A stretch of DNA of 64,000 bases from Terrimonas ferruginea DSM 30193 (lineage in GTDB: Bacteria > Bacteroidota > Bacteroidia > Chitinophagales > Chitinophagaceae): NCBI RefSeq assembly GCF_000425585.1, contig NZ_AUDS01000021.1:1-64000 (forward strand). Direction: 5' to 3'. How positions within the stretch are numbered: the stretch's first letter is position 1; the number at the start of each line of letters is the position of its first letter. A program made the translations under genes and the position numbers. The notes beneath the pieces were generated by a model. The model made no database searches. It saw nothing but the letters and a program-made list of their open reading frames with translations, and was not told where the DNA came from. This document shows positions 8,798 to 17,922 of this stretch, in pieces.

Positions 8798-10681
8798 ATG
8801 GCAGATCAATCTAAGCAGCCCACCAATTATGGAGCGCTGGGCACCCTCGTGACCGTATTTTTCTTCTGGGGGTTCATTGCCGCAGGCAACAGCGTGTTCA
8901 TTCCTTTCTGTAAACACTACTTCAACCTTGATCAGTTTCAGAGTCAGCTGATCGACTTTGCATTTTATCTCGCTTATTATGTCGGTGCCCTTATTTTGTT
9001 TGCGTATGGCGCATACGGAGGAAAGGACCTTGTAGGCAAATGGGGATACAAGAAAAGTATTGTTTATGGTCTGCTCTTCTCTGCGCTTGGTGCGGTAGCC
9101 ATGATCATTGCCGTTAATGCCAACGTATATGCGGGCATGCTCGTGGGATTGTTTATTGTAGCGCTCGGGTTTTCGCTTCAGCAAACGGCATCGCAACCCT
9201 TTGCCATTGCACTCGGCGATCCGTCTACCGGCACCAGCCGTGTAACGCTGGGCGGTGCGGTGAATTCCTTCGGCACCACCATCGGACCATTGGTAGTAGC
9301 CATTGCCCTGTTTGGTACCACCGCTCCCATCACCGATGAAAAAATTGCCTCGCTCGGATTGGAAAAAGTGATCCTGCTGTATGTATGTGTGGGCGCTTTG
9401 TTCCTCGGTGCGGCCGCGCTGTTCTTTTTCTCCAAAAAAGTACCCGCAGGCATCAACGAAGAAAAAACAGAGAAAGCCAATAAAGCACTCAACTCCTTAT
9501 TAATCCTTACCGGTTTCCTGATCATGATGTTTGTGCCCGTCTTCACCAGCTACAAAAGCGAAGAAGCCGTGAAGATCGACAAGATGGAAAAGCGGATTGC
9601 TGATGACAACAAACTTAACGACAGCCTGCTCAAACAAGCCGGCGTACCGGCAGCCTATGTAAAAGAATTGTCCGCCAAAGAGCCGCTGGTTGCCACGGCG
9701 AGTCTCGATTCGCTGCAAACGGCCCTTCCTGCTGCAGCACAAACCATCCAGGATGTAAAAACGGCTAAAACAGCACATGTGGCGCAGAAAGCAGAGATCG
9801 CTGCGCTGAAGCATCCGCTGGAGAAAAAACGAATGTACTGGCTGCTCGGCGCCCTTGGCGTAGTGGTGGTAGCTTTGTTGGTTTCCAATAAAATGGCGCG
9901 CAGCAAACCGGATGGCTGGGGAGCGATGCAATATCCGCAACTTGTACTCGGTATGCTGGGCATCTTTGTATATGTCGGTGTGGAAGTAGCCATCGGCAGT
10001 AACCTTGGTGAACTGGTAAGACAAAAAGAATTTGGCGGATTGTCTTCCTCGGAAGCCACGCCTTATATCGCGATGTACTGGGGAAGTATGATGATCGGAC
10101 GATGGACAGGTGCCATCTCCGCCTTCGACTTCAGCAAAGGCGTAAGAACCGTATTGATGTTTATCGTGCCGTTATTGGCTTTCGGCATCATCATTGGCGT
10201 AAACTCGTTATTTGGTTATGATATGTCGCCCCTGTATTACTATGTGGTATGTGTGGTGATCCAGATCGTGGCCTTTTACCTCAGTAAAGAAAAACCTGCA
10301 CGCACGCTGCTGCTGTTCAGTGTACTTGGTATTGCGGCCATGCTGATCGGTATCATGACTACCGGTAAAATTGCGATTTATGCATTTCTGGCCGGCGGTC
10401 TGGTCTGTTCCATCATGTGGCCCTCGATCTTTGCACTTTCGGTAGCAGGGCTTGGCAAGTATACCACGCAGGGTTCGGCCTTCCTGATCATGATGATCCT
10501 GGGTGGTGGTGTTATTCCTCCGATCCAGGGAAAGCTGGCCGACGTGATCGGTATCCACCAGTCATATATCGTTGCGGCACTCTGTTTTGTTTACCTGGCT
10601 ATTTTTGCATTTGTGGTAAAAGGAATTCTGCGTAAGCAGGGAATTGATTATGATGCGGAAACAAGCGGCGGAGGGCATTGA
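8798..10681 (+). CDS. FHS-family (FucP/GluP-like) hexose MFS permease with an inserted membrane hairpin
   Basis: A 627-residue transporter. The first half carries FHS features: 'TVFFFWGFIAAGNSVFIPF' in helix 1, 'ALGFSLQQTASQPFAIALG' in helix 4 and GGAVNSFGTTIGP in helix 5, pointing to glucose, galactose or fucose proton symport. FHS members usually have about 420-450 residues. Here about 155 residues (222-378) are inserted mid-protein: two extra hydrophobic segments (231-250 and 346-364) flank about 95 polar, helix-prone residues. The gene faces away from glgA and is followed by an ROK kinase 178 bp downstream, consistent with glucose import and phosphorylation. Confidence 0.85.
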   Translation: MADQSKQPTNYGALGTLVTVFFFWGFIAAGNSVFIPFCKHYFNLDQFQSQLIDFAFYLAYYVGALILFAYGAYGGKDLVGKWGYKKSIVYGLLFSALGAVAMIIAVNANVYAGMLVGLFIVALGFSLQQTASQPFAIALGDPSTGTSRVTLGGAVNSFGTTIGPLVVAIALFGTTAPITDEKIASLGLEKVILLYVCVGALFLGAAALFFFSKKVPAGINEEKTEKANKALNSLLILTGFLIMMFVPVFTSYKSEEAVKIDKMEKRIADDNKLNDSLLKQAGVPAAYVKELSAKEPLVATASLDSLQTALPAAAQTIQDVKTAKTAHVAQKAEIAALKHPLEKKRMYWLLGALGVVVVALLVSNKMARSKPDGWGAMQYPQLVLGMLGIFVYVGVEVAIGSNLGELVRQKEFGGLSSSEATPYIAMYWGSMMIGRWTGAISAFDFSKGVRTVLMFIVPLLAFGIIIGVNSLFGYDMSPLYYYVVCVVIQIVAFYLSKEKPARTLLLFSVLGIAAMLIGIMTTGKIAIYAFLAGGLVCSIMWPSIFALSVAGLGKYTTQGSAFLIMMILGGGVIPPIQGKLADVIGIHQSYIVAALCFVYLAIFAFVVKGILRKQGIDYDAETSGGGH

Positions 10682-10855
10682 TGGTGAATGGTCAATGGTG
10701 AATCGTGAATGGGCCGTTTTAGTTCCTGGAAGTATATCAGTACTTACTACTTATTACTTAATACTTATTACTTAATACTTATTACTTAATACTTACTACG
10801 GCTGTTTCACCCTTCTGCATTTTTTTTGAATTTTGACTTTTAAATTTTGACTTTG
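10682..10855. repeat. Heptamer island between the FHS permease and the ROK kinase
   Basis: Directly after the permease stop come GGTGAAT/GGTCAAT/CGTGAAT units, then eight in-phase heptamers TACTTAN at 10741-10796, then a T-rich box of TTTTGAA/TTTTGAC units (10821-10855) that ends 4 bp before the kinase ATG. The box must therefore lie in the kinase 5' UTR unless that message is leaderless. Confidence 0.75.
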
Positions 10856-10859
10856 TATT

Positions 10860-11828
10860 ATGTCTTTAGTAGATCTATCTAACGAGCTGGCGATCGGCAT
10901 TGATATCGGTGGAACCAATACCAAATTCGGATTGGTGAATCACCGTGGTCAGATACTTACGCAAGGTGACATTCCAACGGATAAAACACCCGATATTGAA
11001 GACTATATCGAAGATTTATTCAACGCCCTGCAACCCGAAATTGTGAAAGCCGGCAATAAGCCTGTGCGCGGCATTGGCGTGGGCGCTCCGAACGGCAATT
11101 ATTATACAGGTACGATCGACTACGCTCCCAACCTTCCGTGGAGAGGTGTTGTGCCACTGGCCAAACTCATCGGCGATCGGTTCAACCTGCCCTGCACATT
11201 AACCAATGACGCAAATGCTGCAGCGGTTGGGGAAATGATGTATGGTGCAGCGCGTGGCATGAAAGACTTTATCATGATCACCCTTGGTACAGGCGTTGGC
11301 AGTGGTATTGTGGCAAACGGGCAACTGATCTATGGACATGATGGTTTTGCCGGTGAACTCGGACATACGGTTATCCGTCCCGGAGGTCGTCCGCATTGGT
11401 CTACAGAGATAAACGGATCGCTGGAAGCTTATTGTTCTGCCACCGGCATTGCGATAACGGCCAGGGAACTGCGTGAACGTTATCCTGATTCGACGCTCAA
11501 TAATTACAAGTCTGAAGAAATAAATTCAAAGGTGGTATTTGAGTGTGCTGATAAAGGAGATGAAGCGGCGAGGGAAACCTTCCGTTTTACCGGTCAGTTG
11601 CTCGGCGAAGCACTCGCGAATTTTATCATGTTCTCTTCTCCCGAGGCGATCATCTTGTTTGGCGGCGTAATCAATGCCGGCGATTACATCATGAAGCCCA
11701 CACGCGAGCATATGGAAAAAAACCTCTTGCCTATTTTCCAGAACAAAGTGAAATTGGTGTTCAGTGAATTAAAAGAAGCGGATGCCGCGATTCTTGGAGC
11801 GAGTGCGTTGGTGTGGGAAGCCAAGTAA
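10860..11828 (+). CDS. ROK-family sugar kinase, probable glucokinase
   Basis: A 322-residue cytoplasmic kinase. The phosphate-binding motif GIDIGGTNTKFG (13-24), the catalytic Asp in LTNDANAAAVGE (Asp117) and the LGTGVGSGI loop (142-150) are present, as is GELGH with His169. The usual ROK zinc-binding cysteine cluster after this His (CxCGxxGCxE) is replaced by RPHWSTEINGSLE (177-189), with no cysteines. Function as a glucokinase is inferred from family and from its position beside a hexose permease. A heptamer box abuts its start, and its stop is followed by an AT-rich inverted repeat shared with the convergent small ORF. Confidence 0.88.
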   Translation: MSLVDLSNELAIGIDIGGTNTKFGLVNHRGQILTQGDIPTDKTPDIEDYIEDLFNALQPEIVKAGNKPVRGIGVGAPNGNYYTGTIDYAPNLPWRGVVPLAKLIGDRFNLPCTLTNDANAAAVGEMMYGAARGMKDFIMITLGTGVGSGIVANGQLIYGHDGFAGELGHTVIRPGGRPHWSTEINGSLEAYCSATGIAITARELRERYPDSTLNNYKSEEINSKVVFECADKGDEAARETFRFTGQLLGEALANFIMFSSPEAIILFGGVINAGDYIMKPTREHMEKNLLPIFQNKVKLVFSELKEADAAILGASALVWEAK

Positions 11829-11914
11829 TAATTCAAAATTAAAAAGTCAAAAGTCAAAAAGGTCACTGGGACATAAATACCTTTTGAATTTTTAATTTTG
11901 ACTTTTGACTTAAT
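11829..11914. repeat. AT-rich inverted heptamer repeat between convergent genes
   Basis: Left arm of AATTCAAAATT and AAAAGTC units (11831-11862) faces a right arm of CCTTTTGAATTTTT and TTTTGACTT units (11879-11911), with about 16 bp between. The arms can pair along most of their length, giving a long A/T hairpin between the ROK gene and the small minus-strand ORF. It may act as a two-way terminator. Confidence 0.65.
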
Positions 11915-11916
11915 CC

Positions 11917-12105
11917 TTAGCGTTGAACGGTCATGCCGTGCATCACGGGTTGAGCAGGTGCGGTCTTTTCCCATACCGTTTCATTGGACCGGGGTAATTC
12001 TTTATCGGCGGCGAGGTACAATACTTTTGAGATGACGCTGGTAACCAGTACCGATGATACCATTGCAAAAACCATCAATAGGATAAATAATGCAGGCCTT
12101 TTCAT
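11917..12105 (-). CDS. Small single-span membrane protein, unknown function
   Basis: A 62-residue ORF beginning MKRPALFILLMVF. Residues 4-30 form one hydrophobic helix; the remainder is a short polar tail with no recognisable motif. I chose this ATG because the longer frame to 12303 runs over the downstream end of the neighbouring phosphodiester glycosidase gene and has no signal-like N-terminus. It lies 64 bp downstream of that gene and could be the last gene of its transcript. I do not recognise the family. Coding status rests on the start codon, the membrane segment and the fit to the gap. Confidence 0.5.
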   Translation of the reverse strand: MKRPALFILLMVFAMVSSVLVTSVISKVLYLAADKELPRSNETVWEKTAPAQPVMHGMTVQR

Positions 12106-12169
12106 ATGGATTATTTTCCTAAAAAGCCATAAAAAGTGTGCCAGTCCTGCGTTTAAAGGCACCAGGAGG

Positions 12170-13129
12170 TTATTTACGGGAAATAATAAATACGGCCGGC
12201 ACCGGGCGCTGCTGTTTATCCGAAGGCTTAATGGTCTCTTTTCCATTGACAAGCATGCAACTGCTGCCGCCGCCGTCGAGGTTAAGCGCTTCGGCACAAC
12301 CAAGGTCCTTCAACAACCGGGCTTCCTGCTCCAGCGATGCACCCTCCGCAACCCCCGGATTTCGTCCTTCGATCACCATCACGATTAATTTGCCCGAGGC
12401 GGTATAACCCATGGCTGTACGCGGGTGTTTGTCGGTCAATCCTTTTCCGGTAAACTTCACCTCTTCTTCATTGGTCACCTTTATTTCGCCGTTCTGAAGC
12501 AATACCGGGCCGCCACCTACTGCCGTCTGCATTTTCCATTTATGGAATCCGCTTCCGTTTTTACTTCTGGCGGTAAACGTTTTGAAACCGGGCGTCTCCA
12601 CCGAATCTCTCCAGGCAGAGAGACTTTCCTGCCGCGCATAAGCGAAACGCTTTGACGAGTCGGTGTACAACCAGGCCACATCCGCTTTCCGTTTCCTGGA
12701 AATCCCGATCGCACTGCCCAGGGGATGACGGTAAGTAAGCGTATCTTTTCCTTTCCCCGGGAGCGAATGAATATTATACCCTACCAGTTCGCCATTACGG
12801 ATCACTGTATTCAGGTTCCGGTTGGTGGCAAATGAAAAGAATGTACAGTTCACAACCAGCAACGGTTGATGGTTACGTTCATAAAATTGTGAAGGGGTTT
12901 GCCTCCTGTTCAGCGTAGTATCGGCAGAAAAAATAAGTGAGCGGTCTTTGAGATCGGCTTCCACATACCAGGCGATATTAGGTTTTCCATCGAGCGGATC
13001 CTGGGTGCGGTAGACATGTACGGAAGCGGGCAGACCGGCAAACGCAGTGTCCATATTTACCCATTTCACCTGGGCAGACAATTGCTGACCGGCCAGCAAA
13101 CAAAGGGCGGCAACCATTTTTTTTACCAT
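12170..13129 (-). CDS. Phosphodiester glycosidase family protein (NAGPA domain), exported
   Basis: A 319-residue protein with signal peptide MVKKMVAALCLLAGQQLSAQ. The body matches the NAGPA (DUF2233/PF09992) fold: VNCTFFSF, 'MQTAVGGGPVLLQNG', 'HPRTAMGYTASGKLIVMVIE' and 'AEALNLDGGGSSCMLVNG' are the conserved blocks, with the DGGGSS loop near 289. The prototype removes N-acetylglucosamine from a phosphodiester; bacterial members act on surface polysaccharides or lack a known substrate. It lies 18 bp downstream of lipA on the same strand, so it is probably co-transcribed with it although no functional link is evident. Confidence 0.85.
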   Translation of the reverse strand: MVKKMVAALCLLAGQQLSAQVKWVNMDTAFAGLPASVHVYRTQDPLDGKPNIAWYVEADLKDRSLIFSADTTLNRRQTPSQFYERNHQPLLVVNCTFFSFATNRNLNTVIRNGELVGYNIHSLPGKGKDTLTYRHPLGSAIGISRKRKADVAWLYTDSSKRFAYARQESLSAWRDSVETPGFKTFTARSKNGSGFHKWKMQTAVGGGPVLLQNGEIKVTNEEEVKFTGKGLTDKHPRTAMGYTASGKLIVMVIEGRNPGVAEGASLEQEARLLKDLGCAEALNLDGGGSSCMLVNGKETIKPSDKQQRPVPAVFIISRK

Positions 13130-13147
13130 AAAAGAAGGGATAGTTTT

Positions 13148-14080
13148 TTACTGAGCAGAACGGCTTTTTTCCCATTCGAGTCTTCCCAATCCGGCAAACA
13201 CATGGCGTTCGCTGTGATAGGATGAACGCACCAGCGGACCGCTCTCCACATAATCCAATCCCATCTCATATCCGGCTTCGCGGTATTCGGCGAACTCATC
13301 GGGGTGAACAAAACGTTGAACGGGCAGGTGTTTTTGTGTCGGTTGCAGGTACTGACCGATCGTTACCACGTCGCAACCATTGTCGCGAAGGTCACGGAGC
13401 GTCTGCAATACTTCTTCTTTTGTTTCGCCGAGGCCGAGCATGATACCACTTTTGGTACGCATACCGCCTTCTTTCAGCGTACGGATCACCTCCATGCTTC
13501 TCCAGTATTTGGCCTGGATCCGCACTTTGCGGGTGAGGCATTCAACGGTTTCGATGTTGTGGCTCACCACTTCGGGTGCCGCTTCGATTACACGTTGAAT
13601 ATCGGGTTTATTGCCTTTGAAGTCACCAATCAGGGTTTCAAGGGTTGTGTCGGGGTTGAGTGTTTTAACGGCGCGGATGGTATTGTGCCAGATCTCGGCA
13701 CCACCGTCTTTGAGTTCGTCGCGGTCAACAGAAGTGATTACGGCGTGTTTCACCTTCATGAGGTGGATGGCTTCTGCCACACGTTGTGGCTCATCCCAGT
13801 CAACAGGCTCCGGCCGGCCGGTGGCAACAGCGCAAAAACCGCAACTACGCGTGCAAACATTTCCCAGGATCATAAAAGTAGCAGTGCCAGCACCCCAGCA
13901 TTCGCCCATATTCGGGCAATTGCCACTTTCGCAAATAGTGTGCAGCTTGTGCGTGTCTACCAGACCACGGACATGCTTGTAATTTTCGCCTATAGGCAGC
14001 TTAACCCGCAACCAGTCCGGCTTTTTAACACGGGCAGGTGCGGCAGGATTTATAGAGGAGGTAACAGGAAGCTCAATCAT
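13148..14080 (-). CDS. lipA: Lipoyl synthase
   Basis: A radical-SAM enzyme of 310 residues that inserts two sulfurs into protein-bound octanoyl groups to make lipoyl cofactor. From the ATG at 14080 the auxiliary-cluster cysteines are Cys50, Cys55 and Cys61 ([14 protein letters not shown]) and the radical-SAM cysteines are Cys76, Cys80 and Cys83 (CTRSCGFC). The C-terminal RSSYHS serine motif is present. A TTG five codons upstream extends the frame, but the ATG gives the usual N-terminus. The window also encodes the pyruvate dehydrogenase E1 beta subunit, whose complex depends on lipoylation. Confidence 0.97.
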   Translation of the reverse strand: MIELPVTSSINPAAPARVKKPDWLRVKLPIGENYKHVRGLVDTHKLHTICESGNCPNMGECWGAGTATFMILGNVCTRSCGFCAVATGRPEPVDWDEPQRVAEAIHLMKVKHAVITSVDRDELKDGGAEIWHNTIRAVKTLNPDTTLETLIGDFKGNKPDIQRVIEAAPEVVSHNIETVECLTRKVRIQAKYWRSMEVIRTLKEGGMRTKSGIMLGLGETKEEVLQTLRDLRDNGCDVVTIGQYLQPTQKHLPVQRFVHPDEFAEYREAGYEMGLDYVESGPLVRSSYHSERHVFAGLGRLEWEKSRSAQ

Positions 14081-14136
14081 CGTACAAATATACAAATCAG
14101 ACAGTGGATTTGTTCGTTGCCATGGGAAACCACCGC

Positions 14137-14919
14137 CTATCTGCGACGGCCGAACATCAGTGCAATATGTCCCTGGAAGAAAATTTGTTCTTCTTTATTG
14201 TTCGCCATGATGGGCACTTTGGAGCCGTATGCTTCTACGCTCATACCGATCTCGATAGCCGAAACCGTCTGGTTGTATCGTCCATAATCGAAGCGGAGGC
14301 CTATTTTGGCAAAACCGCCGGGTTTGAGTTTGATCTCGCCCCAGCCTTTACCCAGGCCAGCGCTCTGTTCGATGGCTCCGTTCAGGAATTTGTCGGAATC
14401 ATCTTCATATTTAATTGTACGTTCCTGTCCGTTATCATTGATGATCAGATAATAAGGGCGAAGTAATCCAAGCGCCAGACCGGCGTTGTAAATTGCCGAA
14501 ACCGCTACACCGTTCTTGTTGCCTTTTTGTCCCAGCACATATTGCTGCCCGAATCCGAGTGTGACAGGGTAGAAATAATTGATTTTTCCGTAAATGAAAG
14601 CGTTGCCAAAGATGCCCGGGTTCATCAGTTTCTGTTCCTTGACGTGTTTGCTTTCCTGGATATCGATGCGGTAAATATTGGATTTGCGCGGCGATCTCAT
14701 GCGTGCGTGTTCGTAGAACGCACCATAGCCGTTTGTGCGGAGCTGGATACCGAAAGCGTTCTGGCGTTGAAACACCAGGGTGCCTTCTTCTGCCAGCCGC
14801 ATGGCTTCTTCTGATTTTTTTCGTCGTTCTTCTTTGCGCTCTTTCTTGGACATGCCTTCCTGAGCTGAAGCGCCCAGGGCTACTAATAATACAATCGTCA
14901 GGAGACTTAGTTTCTTCAT
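14137..14919 (-). CDS. Predicted outer-membrane beta-barrel protein, unknown function
   Basis: A 260-residue exported protein: signal peptide [20 protein letters not shown], then a highly charged segment [14 protein letters not shown] (25-38), then alternating hydrophobic/polar strands rich in aromatic residues and glycine (for example [59 protein letters not shown]) that suggest a small barrel. I do not recognise a specific family. It precedes lipA by 56 bp. Its 5' flank is a heptamer island with the box TTTTGAATTTTGAATT a few bases before the ATG. Confidence 0.7.
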   Translation of the reverse strand: MKKLSLLTIVLLVALGASAQEGMSKKERKEERRKKSEEAMRLAEEGTLVFQRQNAFGIQLRTNGYGAFYEHARMRSPRKSNIYRIDIQESKHVKEQKLMNPGIFGNAFIYGKINYFYPVTLGFGQQYVLGQKGNKNGVAVSAIYNAGLALGLLRPYYLIINDNGQERTIKYEDDSDKFLNGAIEQSAGLGKGWGEIKLKPGGFAKIGLRFDYGRYNQTVSAIEIGMSVEAYGSKVPIMANNKEEQIFFQGHIALMFGRRR

Positions 14920-14921
14920 AT

Positions 14922-15111
14922 TAATTCAAAATTCAAAAGCGTGAATCGTCAATCGTGAATGGTCAATGGTGAATCGTCAATCGTGAATAGATTTATTACC
15001 TATCCCCAACTCTTAAACCTTATACCTGTAACTTATCACTTATTGACTTATTACTTAAAACTTATCACTTACTACTTATTACTTAAAACTTATTACTTAC
15101 CACTTATAACG
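14922..15111. repeat. Heptamer island between divergent OM-protein and OsmC genes
   Basis: Next to the OM-protein start is AATTCAAAATTCAAAAG, then about six in-phase CGTGAAT/CGTCAAT/GGTCAAT units (14940-14987), then about ten ACTTANN units (15031-15108) broken by one or two extra bases. Nothing else is visible apart from a weak TAAATTTA (-7-like) at 15112-15119 in front of OsmC. Confidence 0.75.
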
Positions 15112-15133
15112 TAAATTTAGGGCAAAAATTGGA

Positions 15134-15547
15134 ATGACCTCTTCTGTAATTTATAATGGCGATCTCCGTACTACCTGTACGCATCTTCAAAGCAATTCTT
15201 CTATCGAAACGGATGCCCCTGTTGACAACAACGGACGCGGCGAACGCTTCTCACCTACCGACCTGCTGGCAACGAGCCTGGCCACCTGCATGCTCACCGT
15301 TATGGGCATTAAAGCGCGGACGATGGGCTTCGACCTGAACGACCTGAAAGTCGATGTCCTCAAAATCATGAAAGCAGACCCTCGCCGCGTCGGCGGCATT
15401 CACTTGACCGTGCATGTTCCTGATTCGCTCCGGGATATCGACGATAAAACGAAAACAATACTCCGCAATACGGGCGATACCTGCCCGGTAATCAAAAGCC
15501 TGCATCCCGATATCGAGATCCTGACCGATTGGGGCGCCTGGGCCTGA
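15134..15547 (+). CDS. OsmC family peroxiredoxin-like protein
   Basis: A 137-residue protein of the OsmC/Ohr superfamily, thiol-dependent enzymes that reduce organic or fatty-acid hydroperoxides in the cytoplasm. The two family cysteines are Cys52 in 'LATSLATCMLTVMG' and Cys117 in 'NTGDTCPVIKSL', and the ERFSPTDLLA segment (37-46) is typical of the YhfA-like OsmC branch. Length matches the family. The next gene is a lipoprotein 36 bp downstream. No regulatory gene of the OhrR type is nearby. Confidence 0.88.
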   Translation: MTSSVIYNGDLRTTCTHLQSNSSIETDAPVDNNGRGERFSPTDLLATSLATCMLTVMGIKARTMGFDLNDLKVDVLKIMKADPRRVGGIHLTVHVPDSLRDIDDKTKTILRNTGDTCPVIKSLHPDIEILTDWGAWA

Positions 15548-15583
15548 TGCAACGATCCTACTCATCAAGCTGTCAATATACCC

Positions 15584-16009
15584 ATGTTGCACCTCATGAA
15601 GTTAGCGTCCCGAATGACGGCATTAGGCGTTCTCTGCGCTTTTCTGGCCGGTTGTACCAAGGAGGAGGACTCCTTCAAAAACACCGATGCGCTGGCCGGC
15701 ACCTGGAAATGGGAAAAGACCCTTATTCATAATACCCAGACGGTGTATCCCAATCCTGGCGACAACTACTATCTACGTTTTTCCAAAGAAGGCAGTTTTG
15801 CCTTTTTACTCGACAGCGCAGTGTTGCGTTCGGGCACTTACACGGCAAGGGGTGAGCAGACCTATCAGAATGTAGGTCCGGGAAAACTCAACCTCAAACT
15901 GAGCGACGACCGGGGTGAATACCTCGTTACCCTCAACGGGATGGAAATGATTCTCGAATATGATTCCCCTTTCGGCAATCCTACGTCGGCTTATTATCAG
16001 CGTCAGTAG
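15584..16009 (+). CDS. Small lipoprotein with lipocalin-like beta sheet, unknown function
   Basis: A 141-residue protein with a lipoprotein signal: hydrophobic MTALGVLCAF then lipobox LAGC with Cys24. After the linker TKEEDS comes 'LAGTWKWEK', the start of a lipocalin-like fold common in small Bacteroidota lipoproteins, then several beta strands. An ATG four codons in (15596) is an equally good start. Its 3' end overlaps the convergent DUF2851 gene by 29 bp. Specific function unknown. Confidence 0.7.
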   Translation: MLHLMKLASRMTALGVLCAFLAGCTKEEDSFKNTDALAGTWKWEKTLIHNTQTVYPNPGDNYYLRFSKEGSFAFLLDSAVLRSGTYTARGEQTYQNVGPGKLNLKLSDDRGEYLVTLNGMEMILEYDSPFGNPTSAYYQRQ

Positions 16010-17267
16010 GTTGTTTTAATAAATAATTCCCAACGGCACAGTCCAGGCAACGAAGCTGATCGCAGTATTGTTCCTTCAATTCTATCATTGCCTGCGAATC
16101 GCCTGCATGCAGCGGTTTTCTGCCCAGCCGCGCAAATAACTTGCTGTGCCGGTTATTCTCCGGTGCCGACGCTTCCAGCCAGCGGACCGCCCGCTCCTGG
16201 TAAACCGGCTGCCGGTGATATTCGCCGTAGGCAAATAACAGCGGCGCCACCGTGTTGATGACGATATTCTCCTGCATCATCTCTCCAAGATGTTTAACCT
16301 GGTAAGCAGCCGGTTCGTCGAGCCGGAAATGATAATGCCAGTAATCATTGGCCGTTACATTAAACCAGCTTCTCACTTCTTTTACGTCTTTCACTTCGAG
16401 CAAACGTCCGAATAACCCACTCGACTGATGCAACAGCACCGCCAGTTGAGCAAGCCGCACGGTTGGAAAATGAACAGGTCGCATCCGCAAAAAACTCAAC
16501 GGTTGTTGAACCGGTTTCAACGCCCATTTATGCTGCAGGTATCGGTATTCCCGGAACAGCATCCGCGGATAATCTTCATGAAAGCGGGTATGCAGTAAAC
16601 CCGCCTGTCCGAATAACAACGCTTCCAATTGTATCAACTGCTGTTTGTGCCGCGCGATGACCCGCAAAGGAATACTCCTGGCTATCTGTTCGAATGCTTC
16701 ACTGTTGAGCCGCACCCCAAAATTTCTCGCCAGCAACCACCAGCAGACTTCTTCCCAGTGCCCGCCGGTTTGCTGCAGCCATTCAATAATGTGCTGGCTT
16801 CTGCTCATCATTCTTTCCGTCAGCAGGCGGTCCTTCCACGCATGCCAGTGCAGGGAAGGCAGGCGCGTCAGTTGTGTTTCACAAGGTATCTGTGCCGGTT
16901 GCCACATCAGTGAACGGTACCGTTCCAATAATATATTCGGCACACGTCCCTTCAATTCCAATACAGGTATCGTCCGCAGATCCGGTGCATGATCATGTTC
17001 CCATACCACATGCAGTATCACATTCCCATAATGCGGATCCTGCTCGTGGCGATGACGCAGCCAGTCGGATGTGCGGACATGCAGTTCAATCGTGCCCCGC
17101 CATTCCAGTCCACCCAAACGGATCCGGCTTTCCAGGAAATCAGGGCCCTGATCAGTGTTCAGCCGGCCGGGCGATATTATCGTCAACCATTCACCCGTAG
17201 TGGTAGACAGACCAATGTTGTTGAAATATTGTTGTTGCCAGATAAATTGCAGCAGCCGTTCGTCCAT
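15981..17267 (-). CDS. DUF2851 family protein
   Basis: A 428-residue protein with the conserved DUF2851 opening: 'LLQFIWQQQYFN', 'LTIISPGRLNTDQGPDFLES' and 'RGTIELHVRTSDW'. No signal peptide or membrane span is seen. The family is widespread in Bacteroidota and has no established function; the N-terminal acidic/His pattern (DQGPDF, ELHV, DPHYGNVILHVVWEHD) recalls a metal-dependent nuclease-like core, which is only a speculation. The gene lies 76 bp downstream of maf and ends inside the convergent lipoprotein gene. Confidence 0.85.
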   Translation of the reverse strand: MDERLLQFIWQQQYFNNIGLSTTTGEWLTIISPGRLNTDQGPDFLESRIRLGGLEWRGTIELHVRTSDWLRHRHEQDPHYGNVILHVVWEHDHAPDLRTIPVLELKGRVPNILLERYRSLMWQPAQIPCETQLTRLPSLHWHAWKDRLLTERMMSRSQHIIEWLQQTGGHWEEVCWWLLARNFGVRLNSEAFEQIARSIPLRVIARHKQQLIQLEALLFGQAGLLHTRFHEDYPRMLFREYRYLQHKWALKPVQQPLSFLRMRPVHFPTVRLAQLAVLLHQSSGLFGRLLEVKDVKEVRSWFNVTANDYWHYHFRLDEPAAYQVKHLGEMMQENIVINTVAPLLFAYGEYHRQPVYQERAVRWLEASAPENNRHSKLFARLGRKPLHAGDSQAMIELKEQYCDQLRCLDCAVGNYLLKQPTDADNKPT

Positions 17268-17343
17268 ATCCGGGTTTTGTCAAAACTCCGGTTTGAAATG
17301 AACATGACAATGTGATTTACCACATGCAGTAACAGGAAAATTC

Positions 17344-17910
17344 TTACAGCAAGGATAGCTGTTGTACCACGCGGCTTACGGGCAATCCCATTACATTGTA
17401 GAAATCGCCCTGGATTTCTTTGATGCCCACTACACCGATCCATTCCTGGATAGCATAGGCGCCGGCTTTATCATAAGGCTGGTATTTATCTACATAAAAT
17501 TCCAGTTGCGCGTGTGTAAGGGGATGAAATACCACGCCGGTAACATCGGCAAAGGACCACTCTTTTGTTCCCTGGCGAATGACAACGCCGGTCACCACTT
17601 CGTGCCGGTTGCCCTGGAGGTCGGCTAATATTTCCACGGCTTCATCGCGGCTGCGCGGCTTGCCGATAATCCGGTCGCCCAATACCACGATCGTATCCGC
17701 GGACAGGATAATGCGTGATGAAAAATCATTTTCCCGTTGAACAGCCAGTCCTTTCTGCCGCGCGATATGGATCGCAATCTCCGTTTTATCCAATCCTTCC
17801 GGATAGGTTTCTTCGGTAGGACGCACGATCACTTCAAAGGGAATTTCGGCCCATTCGAGTAACTGACTGCGGCGTGGGGACTGGGAGGCTAAAATGATTT
17901 TTTCCTGCAT
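17344..17910 (-). CDS. maf: Maf family nucleoside triphosphate pyrophosphatase
   Basis: A 188-residue cytoplasmic enzyme that hydrolyses non-canonical or modified NTPs (typically dTTP/UTP or m7GTP) to monophosphates. The N-terminal Maf motif ILASQSPRRSQLL (6-18), the catalytic 'ILSADTIVVLGDRIIGKP' region and 'YDKAGAYAIQ' with the C-terminal GDFYNVMGLP loop are present. Length is normal. It follows the UbiA-family gene by 12 bp and is the fourth gene of the DUF2520-HAD-UbiA-Maf run. Confidence 0.93.
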   Translation of the reverse strand: MQEKIILASQSPRRSQLLEWAEIPFEVIVRPTEETYPEGLDKTEIAIHIARQKGLAVQRENDFSSRIILSADTIVVLGDRIIGKPRSRDEAVEILADLQGNRHEVVTGVVIRQGTKEWSFADVTGVVFHPLTHAQLEFYVDKYQPYDKAGAYAIQEWIGVVGIKEIQGDFYNVMGLPVSRVVQQLSLL

Positions 17911-17922
17911 AATAAATTCGTG

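Noticed and set aside
13304-14287. A 327-codon frame antisense to lipA
   Set aside because: lipA has all six cluster cysteines; the antisense frame runs into the neighbouring gene and has no motif.
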